Origin: Epiperipatus broadwayi
Taxonomy: Eukaryota > Onychophora > Udeonychophora > Euonychophora > Peripatidae
DNA: 64,000 bases
Assembly: GCA_028023455.1 (NCBI GenBank)
Contig: JAQFVV010000001.1
Span: 25,719,401-25,783,400, forward strand
Direction: 5' to 3'
The notes under the pieces were generated by a model. It ran no database searches and was not told the DNA's origin. It saw nothing but the letters and a program-made list of their open reading frames with translations. Position 1 is the first letter of the stretch; every line of letters begins with the position of its first letter. The position numbers and the translations under genes are program-made. Below are positions 38,082 through 48,110 of the stretch, piece by piece.

Positions 38082-40844
38082 TCAGAACAACCTACTTATC
38101 TCACGCATGATTCTTTCACTTGGATTGGATTGGGGATTTCTAATCGAGCACATGATATGTTGAATATTTTGCTTCTTACCCCACTTTTTCCATGTACCAG
38201 AAATGAATGCAGTAGCGTGGTCGGTAAGTATTGAAGCTGGTTTTCCTATTAATGGAATTTGATAAGTTTCCAAGCACTTAATAACATTTTTAGCATCTGT
38301 TTTTGGAACTGGGTAAGCAGAGACATATTTGGTAAAAACGTCATACATCACAAGAATAAATTTTTGACGGTTGAAAGGTGGAAGTGGTCCATAAAAGTCC
38401 AGTGCCAATAATTCATTGGGCTGACTGGGCAGTATGGGTTGAAGTGTTCCCACATACGATTTATTTTGAAACTTAGTTTTTAAACAAATCTCGCATTCCC
38501 TAAGTCTACGGGCAATGGATTCAGACATCTTATGAAAATAAAAATGCTTCTTAATAATAGGTTCAATTTTCTGAATTCCATAGTGTCCATATTGGGTGTG
38601 AACATAATCTATGAGTTTATTGACTAAACATAAAGGAATAATCACTCTCCAAGAATTTTCATCTCCCCTTTTTAATTTCTTCATTAAAATTCTATCTTTA
38701 AACTTATACCCCTCTCTAATTCTATCAGCATATCTACTTTTCTGACCTAATTTAGCTGGATCTGATAAGAAGTGAACTATTCTCTCCAGCCTAGCATCCT
38801 GTGCTTGCAGTAATTCTAAATTTGTATAATCTCTAACTATTTCTTCCTCTAACAAACTAGACATATTACAAATAATTATATTTTCAGTACTGGGGTTCTG
38901 ATAATTAACAGAAACAGGATTGCGGCTAAGAATATCTGCAATGACATTATCCTGTCCTGAACAATATATGATTTCATACTGATACTGTTGGAGATAGAGG
39001 CTCCATCTGATTAATCTTTCATTATTAAGGTAACTCTTGTTGAGAAACTCTAAACTACGATGATCAGTTAATACTATAATTTTTGATCCCAACAAAAGCT
39101 GTCTAAGTTTTTGAAATCCCCACACAACAGCTAATGCCTCTTTTTCTGTGGTGGTATAGTTAAGTTCCGCTCCCCTTAAATGTCGGCTTAAGAAATATAA
39201 GACTCTAGGTTCCTTATTCTCATTAAATTGGTATAGAATCACCCCTAAACCGAACCCACTACTGTCGGTTTGCAAATAGAACTCTTTATTTAAATCTGGA
39301 TAGGCTAAAATTACTGTTTTTAAAAAGTTATCTTTAATAATTTGAAATTCCCTTGTATGTTCCTGGGTCCACCTCCACTTTTCACATTTTTTTAATAAAA
39401 CAGATAAGTGCATAGTATCATATGAAAATTTTTTATAAAACCTGTGATAGTAATTACACAGTCCCAAAAACGATCTCAAGTGCTTTCTGGTTTTAGGGAC
39501 GGGAAACCTTTGAATGGCGGCAATTTTGTCTGGGTGAGGTTTGACCCCTTCAGCACTAACCAAATGACCAAGAAAAGAGATTTCTCGGGCAATTAAAATA
39601 CATTTTTCTAAGTTGACTTTTATATTGTTATCTGAACACTCACAAAGAAACATGCTAAGATGCTGTAAATGATCATTTAAATTTTCCGAAGCAATGACAA
39701 TATCATCGACATATATAACTAACAAATTTTTCAGTTCTTTTGAAAAGACCATATTCAAGCATCTGATAAGGCCAGCCCCACTATTAATTAAACCAAAGGG
39801 CATCCTTTGAAAAATATAAGATTGGCCCTGGTAACGGAATGCCGTATACTTTTGATCATTTTTGTGGAGTGGGATTTGCCAATAGCTGGCGGTTAAATCA
39901 AATGTGGAGAATATGCTCTTCCCTTTGAACTTCATCAATAATTCCTGAATAGGTGATGGTATGTCATGCTCTGGGACAGTATGCTGGTTAAGTGTATGTG
40001 CATCCAGACAGACTCTAATGGATCCATCTTTCTTTTTGACTACTACTAATGGATTCACATAAGATGAAGGGCTGGGCTTAATTATTTGCCAGTCAATCAT
40101 CTTATTAATCTGCTGTTGAACCTCTGCCTGGTATTGATAAGGAATAGGATAAGTACGCTGCTGGAAAGGCTCATTATCTTTCAAATTGATTCTATGGACA
40201 TACCCTTTTAATATACCAGGTATTTTGGAGAAAACACAACGATACTGGAACAACAACTGGAAAAATGGTTTATAGTATTCTGTGCCAATAATACATGAAC
40301 CATCCAACTTAACTTTAATATTTACATCAACTGTTGTCTCCTGTATGGTCATTAATTGATTCATCTGACTATTACAATTGACTACAAGAGGGCAAATCTC
40401 CTCTTTACATCCAAAAGTTTCATCTCTGTAATTAATATAACAATTATTTAGAGTCATGAAATCCGAACCAATTATGGCTTCATGAATCAAACCTGGCATG
40501 ATTAAAAAGACATGCTCAAATTTGCACAAATTAATTTCTAATGTAATAAAAACCTGTCTATTAGATAACTTAGTCTTCTTTCCATTAGCAAGTATTACCC
40601 TAATCACCTTATTTGGTAAAATTGGAATAGATTGGTCAGCTGACTGAATTTTCAAGTAAGTTTCTTCAGACAACAAGGAAGCTTGACTGCCTGAATCAAT
40701 TAAGGTGTTGACAACAATTCCTGAAATGATAATCTTTATCATGGGACAGTTGTACAAGATAGGTGGCTCAGACATTTTTCCAGGTTCCAAATAATCAATG
40801 TCAAGGTCTATATTATTGATAATCCACATCATGCTGTTCCCCAT
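38082..40844 (-). CDS. pol: gypsy Pol polyprotein: protease, RT, RNase H, integrase (truncated by stop)
   Basis: 920 codons. The aspartic protease has LIDSGSQASLL (active-site Asp about 50; DSG rather than DTG). The reverse transcriptase has FSTFDLTASYWQIPL (Asp 316), the FGL motif (350-352) and IYVDDIVIA (YVDD at 378-381). RNase H has LQTDSSGFGLG (Asp 527), TTTEKEALAV (Glu 569) and LTDHRSLEFL (Asp 594). The integrase has an HHCC zinc site (His 749, His 754, Cys 784, Cys 787) and catalytic residues LDFYGPLP (Asp 816), ILTDHATAF (Asp 875) and NPSERIM (Glu 910), a D,D-35-E layout. All catalytic residues are present. The frame is -1 relative to Gag. A TGA ends it within the integrase, with the remainder in frame downstream. 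Confidence 0.96.
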   Translation of the reverse strand: MGNSMMWIINNIDLDIDYLEPGKMSEPPILYNCPMIKIIISGIVVNTLIDSGSQASLLSEETYLKIQSADQSIPILPNKVIRVILANGKKTKLSNRQVFITLEINLCKFEHVFLIMPGLIHEAIIGSDFMTLNNCYINYRDETFGCKEEICPLVVNCNSQMNQLMTIQETTVDVNIKVKLDGSCIIGTEYYKPFFQLLFQYRCVFSKIPGILKGYVHRINLKDNEPFQQRTYPIPYQYQAEVQQQINKMIDWQIIKPSPSSYVNPLVVVKKKDGSIRVCLDAHTLNQHTVPEHDIPSPIQELLMKFKGKSIFSTFDLTASYWQIPLHKNDQKYTAFRYQGQSYIFQRMPFGLINSGAGLIRCLNMVFSKELKNLLVIYVDDIVIASENLNDHLQHLSMFLCECSDNNIKVNLEKCILIAREISFLGHLVSAEGVKPHPDKIAAIQRFPVPKTRKHLRSFLGLCNYYHRFYKKFSYDTMHLSVLLKKCEKWRWTQEHTREFQIIKDNFLKTVILAYPDLNKEFYLQTDSSGFGLGVILYQFNENKEPRVLYFLSRHLRGAELNYTTTEKEALAVVWGFQKLRQLLLGSKIIVLTDHRSLEFLNKSYLNNERLIRWSLYLQQYQYEIIYCSGQDNVIADILSRNPVSVNYQNPSTENIIICNMSSLLEEEIVRDYTNLELLQAQDARLERIVHFLSDPAKLGQKSRYADRIREGYKFKDRILMKKLKRGDENSWRVIIPLCLVNKLIDYVHTQYGHYGIQKIEPIIKKHFYFHKMSESIARRLRECEICLKTKFQNKSYVGTLQPILPSQPNELLALDFYGPLPPFNRQKFILVMYDVFTKYVSAYPVPKTDAKNVIKCLETYQIPLIGKPASILTDHATAFISGTWKKWGKKQNIQHIMCSIRNPQSNPSERIMREISRLF

Positions 40845-40894
40845 ATGTTTAAAAATAGGGCCCCAAAGTGAGGAACGTTCCTGCGAGGTCTTTT

Positions 40895-43078
40895 TTAATT
40901 TAATGCCCCGCTACTTTTACTACCTTTTTTATTTTTCTTTGGTATTGTTGGGATACCACTAGTAGAAGGCTGATTCTCATTCAGAATTCTACTCTTAACT
41001 GTTAACCTACTGAGGTGGCTATTCTGTCTACCATAGGGATTCGTCCTATAATATCCTTTTTCTCTAACTAACTTCCTCCTTCCCATATGTGACCTATCTG
41101 TGAAATTGATATTACTCACCATCGGATGGGTGTCTCTATTTACCCTAATTCTATTATCAATATTCCTATCGCTGGTCTCTAACGAATCTAAAATTTCTAC
41201 TACCTCTTCTATGGTATGTCTGTCAGCAGCAATCAAGATCTGCTCTATATGCCTCGGCAGATTATGGCGAATTATTCGCACAATTTGTGTCTCAGATAAA
41301 GGATAAGCTGTCAAGGTTTTCAATTTGACGGCCTGACTCCTGAAAAACTGAGTATAACTACCCTTATTTACATGATATCTTTCCTGAGATATCTGATATC
41401 TCAGGTTATCTTGGTGGTCTTCCCCCCAAAAACTGGCTAACATAAGATATTTGAAGTCTCCATATGTTTCTGGTTTAATAAATAATGATTGCCACCAGTC
41501 TTTAGATGCTGCACACAAATGGTTAGCGGCAATAGCAATCTTTTCTATCTCAGATAAATGACATAAGGTGAATAACTCCTCCAGATTCTGGAGATACTTG
41601 TGTGGATTCTCCAGATATTCACCTCTAAAAAATTTTATTTTTAAGAATTTTAAGGCCATGGAGCTATTACTTTCTGGCTCTAGCATGACTTTACTTCTAG
41701 CCTCATTTAATGGATCGTATATTGATTCTACTGGATTAATTACCGTATGTAACTCAGATATTATTTGGTTATTATGACCATTATTTGTTTCCTTTACTTG
41801 AGTTTCAGATAAACCTTTACTTTGAACAACTTTTTTACTTTTTGTAAAATTATCCCTATTATAGTCTATAGCTTGCATTCGACTCTCTAATTCTAACTTA
41901 TAGTTCTGCCATTCACAGTCTATTCTCTTTGAACTATCTTTTAGGCCTACATTTAAGTGTTTAATCTGTTGTTCCAATTGGTTAATAGTTTCATCTTTAT
42001 CTATCCTGAATTTATCTTCTAACCTTTGATAGACTTTACTCTCACACTGAGTCATTAATTCCCCTATTTCATCTTGGAGATTATTATGTAATAGCTGTGC
42101 ATTACTCTTTATTATATCATTAAAATTTTCTACTCTTCCCATAACTTGACTTAGCTCACTTTCTAGATTTTGATTAATCTCACATTGGGTCAACTCTTGA
42201 GTTTCTAGTTTAGCTATTAATCTGGTAATCTGGCTCTGACATCCTTTCACTACATTGTCAGGTGCTAGAGTTATATTTTTAACTTCCTCTTTCAAATTAC
42301 TGACTTCACTTCTAGCACTGTCTAATTCTCCCTTAATAGATTCAACTCTATCCTGAACTTCTATTTGAAATACTACTGTTTCCTTTTGATAATTTCTTAT
42401 TTCCTGTACTTCATTGTTTAATACAATATATTGACTTTTAAAGTCCTGCTTGATAGCCTCAATCATATTTCCTGCCCTTTCAGAATTTGTTTCAATCTCT
42501 TTCCTTATTCTTATTTCCAGATTTTCAGAGGCCAATTTTGATTCTTCTACATGATTTCTCAAATCTTCCCTTAAGTCCTTTATCTCCTGTACTTGATTTT
42601 GAGATGTCTCTTTGATCTCCTGCATTTGATTCTCTAATTTAATATTTAAATTTTGTATCTGACTTTTTAATTCACTTTTTAATTCACTATTTGAGTTTTG
42701 TATCTGACTTTTTAATTCATTATTTGATTGTTCTAATTTACTATTTGAGTTTTGGATCTGACTTTTTAATTCACTATTTGATTGTTCTAATTTACTATGT
42801 GAGTTTTGGATCTGACTTTTTAATTCACTTTTCAATTCACTATTTGATTTTTCTAATTTTTTCAAGAATTCCTCCAATGTATTTCTCATTAATTGATCTG
42901 GCTCATTTTCATGTTTTCCCTTTATTATTGTGGCTTCTTCTGGGTTAGCTATATCCAAATCTTCCCCTTCCTCTTTTAATTGTACACTAAAATATGGAGT
43001 CTGTGTATCAGGGGATTGTAACTCTTGGGATCCTCCCAAATCCTCAGAAATACTATGATTATCTTTGTTTTCACTCAT
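40895..43078 (-). CDS. gag: gypsy Gag with long N-terminal coiled coil
   Basis: 727 codons from an ATG 560 bp after the primer-binding site. Residues about 65-400 are a near-continuous coiled coil. They include an 18-residue tandem unit (KSQIQNSNSKLEQSNNEL and variants, roughly four copies at 42640-42880). Residues about 483-632 are the retrotransposon Gag fold (FFRGEYLENPHKYLQNLEEL, DWWQSLF, ending near IEEVVEILDSLE). The tail (633-727) is basic (RRKLVREKGYYR, PKKNKKGSKSSG), and I see no CCHC zinc knuckle, so RNA binding may rest on the basic tail. It is intact and would assemble the virus-like particle. The long coiled coil is unusual for Ty3/gypsy Gag. Confidence 0.92.
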   Translation of the reverse strand: MSENKDNHSISEDLGGSQELQSPDTQTPYFSVQLKEEGEDLDIANPEEATIIKGKHENEPDQLMRNTLEEFLKKLEKSNSELKSELKSQIQNSHSKLEQSNSELKSQIQNSNSKLEQSNNELKSQIQNSNSELKSELKSQIQNLNIKLENQMQEIKETSQNQVQEIKDLREDLRNHVEESKLASENLEIRIRKEIETNSERAGNMIEAIKQDFKSQYIVLNNEVQEIRNYQKETVVFQIEVQDRVESIKGELDSARSEVSNLKEEVKNITLAPDNVVKGCQSQITRLIAKLETQELTQCEINQNLESELSQVMGRVENFNDIIKSNAQLLHNNLQDEIGELMTQCESKVYQRLEDKFRIDKDETINQLEQQIKHLNVGLKDSSKRIDCEWQNYKLELESRMQAIDYNRDNFTKSKKVVQSKGLSETQVKETNNGHNNQIISELHTVINPVESIYDPLNEARSKVMLEPESNSSMALKFLKIKFFRGEYLENPHKYLQNLEELFTLCHLSEIEKIAIAANHLCAASKDWWQSLFIKPETYGDFKYLMLASFWGEDHQDNLRYQISQERYHVNKGSYTQFFRSQAVKLKTLTAYPLSETQIVRIIRHNLPRHIEQILIAADRHTIEEVVEILDSLETSDRNIDNRIRVNRDTHPMVSNINFTDRSHMGRRKLVREKGYYRTNPYGRQNSHLSRLTVKSRILNENQPSTSGIPTIPKKNKKGSKSSGALN

Positions 43079-43637
43079 ATTAAAATTCTAACTCTTTTAG
43101 TATTTAACAGTACTGAAATATTAGCAATGAACTATTAATAAATTTATCGATAAGAAATTATTGACAAGACATCCTGCCTCCATGCCTCTCCTACCAAAAA
43201 CAATCTACACCAAAAACTATGCTCTGACATTTAATATCCCTAAAGCTCCAACATTAACTACTAAATATGCTTTTTTTTTTTTTTCACATGCTTCTTAGTC
43301 CATATAAATCTCATTAGATATTATGTAATATAGCATAAGTGCCAATCACAAGACCAGACAAACAGATCATCATAAATGATAAAATCATTACAGTGTTTTA
43401 TGGAATTGCCTACAAACCACAACATCCTAAACTGACAACTTATTTATTTATTTTTCAGTGGCAAAAGATTAGATCATATACTAGATATTCACATAATATC
43501 TTATGTCTAAAACAATTCATTATTGGCAAATATTTTTTTCATCAATGAATAATTAATCCATTCAAGTGCAAACAATATTAATATTGACTTCAAGAAAAGT
43601 TTACCAAATTCATCGTGGCCAGCTATAGCAATCGATG

Positions 43638-43655
43638 GCCCCATGTTGGGCGCCA
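43638..43655 (-). promoter_or_regulatory. primer-binding site, tRNA-Lys type
   Basis: The minus strand reads TGGCGCCCAACATGGGGC, two bases after the 5' LTR. It differs at one position from the tRNA-Lys1,2 primer-binding site known from retroviruses. The position and 2-base spacing fit minus-strand priming. Confidence 0.9.
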
Positions 43656-43657
43656 TT

Positions 43658-46600
43658 TCTAACCTAATAAAAATACTCTGTTTAATTCCGTAATTATTTA
43701 TTAGTCTACTTTGCACTAATTTTTCAGGTTGGAAATTATTTATTAGTTTAGTTTACACATAGACACTAATCATACTCTGAGCTGTATTAGGTTATTTGTC
43801 TGCACTTGTTGACACCAATTTTTCAGGTTGTTATTAAGGCAACCCAAATAAAATAAAGCAACATATCCATTATTTTGCCAATATGATCTAAATTACTTTT
43901 CATATAATACAATTGTACATTCAATTCTCTTAAGCCATGCCACGATTGTAATAACAACACTAATTGATTACTTATTAATTTAAAGAATAATTATAATAAT
44001 ATTAATCTCAGGGTTCTTTGTTTCATGTAAGGAAATGCTCGGCAGTATTGTGTTGTCGCATATGACTGGCATTCTAGTCGGCTATAGGAAACATTTATTT
44101 TACTTAAATTCAATGTGTCTTCATCTCTCATATCAACTGCTATATTATTTAAAGAGATGATAATTCTATTCAATAATGACGTATAATTTTGAATAACACA
44201 GCCCTTTTTTTTTTCAGAATCTCAGTCAGAATAATAAAAAGACAAGGGTGATTTTTGTGTCCTTCCATCATCCATGACAACACAATAATATAACTAAGAT
44301 TTATTACTTAGACAATTTAACTAAATGAGAATGGAATAATGTGCAACCAAAGTTAATGGTTTGGGAATAAATTCATTTTTACACACCAAAAAAAAATGTT
44401 TAGTCTGAAGTTTGCAACTCCATAAATAATTATCATTAAACTAAAATATAATGACATATTCCGATCTGCTTAACTTTATTTATCTGGTATATTAAGTTTT
44501 TAATAGTTTGGAATGATTTTGGACTCAAGAAAAGGTTTTGCAATTATTGTGCAAACACTTATATTTAGCATATAAAAACAAAAAAAATGAATCTACAACA
44601 AATTTTAACAAGACTATAATTTATTATTATCACAAAAAAAAATATATGAACATTTATTCAATAATCCCTTAGTAATACAAAAATATAAAATATAACTGAA
44701 ATTAATCTGTATACTCTTTTGGTTATGGGCTAGAGGTTACTACTTCTCCTGTATGCAATCATATGGATTGATTAACTAAAAATACATTTCATTACCAATA
44801 CAATGTTTATTAAATTTTGATAACCTTGTAGAAGCTTTTACTCAAAATTATTGACTAACTATTTTTTTTTGTTTTTTTTTTAAAATGATTAATCCCATCA
44901 TATGCAATACGCAAAATATTAAATTTATTTCTAATACATTACTTTATTTATGGTATTCAATGGGATAACCTATTCTAATTATAGGCCCGTTATCAGAAGT
45001 TACACTTACCATCTTACATTTAACTTAATGCTAACTTAAGTTATGATACAAATTTTATTCATACGTCTAATTTTAAATATGAGTATTATTTAATTACTAA
45101 CCAGAATTAAATATTGCATTTGAATATTCCTTCAGTAAATAAGCGTTTTAAATTACGCAATTTTAATTACTTTCTCCATTGATTTACTTGTCAAATACTA
45201 GCAATATTTAGCAGCACAATACAGATATTGATCTTAGTTACTAACGCACTATTTATACTAAAGTGGATCTTGAGGAACTAACATCTCCAATATAACCTTT
45301 ATCTTGCCCGAACTTTCAAAATTAAGCACAATAATCAACACCTTCCATGGTGGAGCTATCTTTATTTTCACATGAGGAATATGGAATAACCACGAAGGTC
45401 TGTAAAGTAATCTACTACATTAAAATATTTTGGTGGTTTCTTGCCTCTTACTTGGGCATACAACGAACACACACCAAATACAATCCTCTCCTGGGATTTA
45501 AACGAATGAAGCATACTAAATGCTAGATAAATTCTTGATCGTCCTATCTATGAGAATCGATCACTTGGACTATAAACATACCCGAACATTATATTTAAAA
45601 TCTTCCTCTCATGGAAAACAAAGCTTTTGGGGAGATCATTTTTCCTCCCGCAAAATAAATACATTATAATTATTACCTATGCGAATATTAAGCATATACC
45701 AATGCTATATCTGGGCAGGATAAGTAAATACACTGATTATAATAAACTTATGTTACCGTGTATACTTTGATCAACATCTGAAATCAATGGACATCATAGA
45801 ATAAAAGTTTAATAATTTTAATTTTAATAAAGGAACATTCAAAAATAGTTGGTAGCATACTATCTTAAACTAAATAAAGTGGATGTGTTATTTAAGAATA
45901 ATTAGGAATAAATTCCTCAATTAATACAGTATAAATTCGTTTCAAAACTTTAACAAGAAATATTTTGTTATAGCATTTTTTTTTTTTTTAGTTACTTCTG
46001 ATAATTTTCAATATTTATTTTACCCCTTAAATATCTAAATATTTTTCTTTTACGTATCTAACATACAAAAATTTCTACCTACAATTGTATGTAATAATTA
46101 AAACATATTTTATAGATTTTTTTCTTTCGTGTTAAATATCAACTTAACCTATAATAATTATATTAAAACATACCTCTGTCATTACAAGCCTATTAAATAT
46201 CACTTGACCATACAGACTTTAACCTATGTGATATAACAAAAAAAATACATATCATTTATAACTTAGTTTTAAACAATCATTAATTAACAAGTGCATACTC
46301 TCTCATTAGAAAATGTTTTTCTGTTGAACAATTGAAGAGCTTTATCCAGTCGTATTTCACGAAGCAAGTTTAACAATAATAAACGCATGGTATTATTTCC
46401 TTTAAATAAAAGTTTTCTCTTATTTTGTGCGTTTAATAAATTAGGTAAAGAAAAATATAGCAGAATTGAAGATTAATTCTTACTTGAATTAAACTGCTAC
46501 AATTTTGGGATCCATAGAAAATAAAATATACATATTCTAACATAACGAACAGTTGACGATAGATGATAAACATACACAATTCTTTTTTTTTTTACTTTAT

Positions 46601-48008
46601 CATTGACGATACGTACAATTCATATTAGCTAGCTTACTTATGGATGGAAATGCGCAATTTTTCCGAGATTATTCTGGTAATAACTGCAGATGATTTACAT
46701 GTATAGGAAGTTTTACTAACTCCAACTGATGTGTAATATAATATATCATTTATTTTTATCATTAAGTCACTAAGATATTTGGTTTTGTTCATACTTTAGG
46801 AATTATAAATTTTTTTAACGGTAACTTCTCCGTAAGAATGCCCCTATATAACTCTTCCTATATTTACTCTGAGAAAGTTTATATTTTTTTTCCAAAAAAA
46901 ATATACATGTGCATAATTTAATCTTATTTATCATTATTATTATTTCCAGACAATTCTTGGTGAATAAAACATATTTTAATGTATGTAACTACATTACTTG
47001 TAAAGGCAGACAATATTGAGAAAGAGCGTGAAAATGTTTCTAGTTGATTTTCCTTGGTTTCAAAATATTTCTTTCACTTATTATTTTTTTTTTCTATACC
47101 AAGAAAATATTAACAAGTGATACAAAGTTACTAAATAATTATTTCTCATTTGGAAATCATTTATCTTCCTTAATTTAGACATAATAACACTTTTCGTGAT
47201 TCCCTTAGTTAATTCTGTCATTTTTGAACTTTAGCGCGAGACAATAAATTTTTCAGTATAAAAGGTCTTTAAATAGGTAGATGGCACAGAAAATCAGGAC
47301 GTCTTATCAAAAAAATTTTAGCCACGCATTATATTATTAAAATTTTACTTTGATTACATTTATTTCTGCAAAATAAAATGAAAAAATTGAGTTACCAAAT
47401 TTCAGCACTGTTCCTTCCTTGAAAACTAAAAGCAGACTATATATATATATATATATTTTTAAAAAAAATGATCTTGACTTTAGCGACCTCTTACAGAAAA
47501 ATAATCATTTGATTATAACATAAACAAAAGAAAGGAAAAACCTATTACAATCATATAGTTTTAGTAGTATTTAAATAGATTACAAAGTGATTTGACAATA
47601 AAAAAAATAATAAATACATTTAATTAATGATAATTATCAGTAATTTATAACTCATTTTCTACAAATGGAATTACCAGAAGTTATTGTTCTCTATGATAAG
47701 ACATTCATCTCTTCTTCCCCTCTACCCATCCAAAATCAATTACTGTTTATGATATTTGTTTTTATACTATATTAATTTCCTTTAATTATTAATATCTTAA
47801 TTAAATTATTCATGTTCTTTTTAAAAATGATATTGCATTACTAAATCTATTAGTTATTCACCCAAAACATGCCAAAGTGAGTGAATAGCATACTTTATTA
47901 ATCAATTATTACTACTGTTATTTTATCTTTTTATTTCTTTAAAGAATAGCATTGTTTTCCTGCAGAAATAATGCCAAGTAAACCAAGTGTCTATAACACT
48001 AGGTTACA
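43658..48008 (-). repeat. 5' LTR (4,351 bp) of the gypsy element
   Basis: The partner of 33141-37491. It should carry the promoter of the element; no core promoter could be pinned down by eye. Its outer end abuts (AT)n at 48009. Confidence 0.95.
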
Positions 48009-48075
48009 ATATATATATATATAAGACATATTTTGTGGGTTCATCCATGTTAAAAAATTTTAATTTTGATATAAC

Positions 48076-48110
48076 AATGTTTCGACTTGATCACACAAGT
48101 CATCTACTGG
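48076..48110 (-). ncRNA. hammerhead-like hairpin at the 3' end of PLE copy D
   Basis: The minus strand has TAGATGA followed by a perfect stem (GACTTG/CAAGTC around TGTGAT) and then GAAAC. The core resembles a hammerhead, but stem overlap with the GA of the core makes the fold uncertain. Confidence 0.4.

Larger units (their letters stand above)
33141..48008 (-). mobile_element. Ty3/gypsy LTR retrotransposon, full length, giant LTRs
   Basis: A 14,868-bp element on the minus strand. Order: 5' LTR (43658-48008), PBS (43638-43655), Gag (40895-43078), Pol (37614-40844), PPT (37493-37503), 3' LTR (33141-37491). The tips are TGTAACC and GGTTAGA. Both LTRs are 4,351 bp by my boundaries and nearly identical: about four substitutions in the first ~330 aligned bases I compared, plus small indels. 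This indicates a fairly recent insertion. The flanks are (AT)n on both sides, so a target duplication cannot be measured. There is no env-like ORF. The element sits inside the receptor intron, antisense to it. Confidence 0.95.

Noticed and set aside
41100-42948. Plus-strand frames opposite Gag, e.g. 41100-41306, 41568-41777 and 42691-42948
   Set aside because: Shadows of the intact minus-strand Gag; the repetitive 42691-42948 frame mirrors the 18-residue coiled-coil unit.
33141-48008. Possibility that the two 4.35-kb blocks are a segmental duplication
   Set aside because: They flank a gypsy internal region with PBS and PPT exactly at their inner borders and share TGTAACC/GGTTAGA tips, so they are LTRs.
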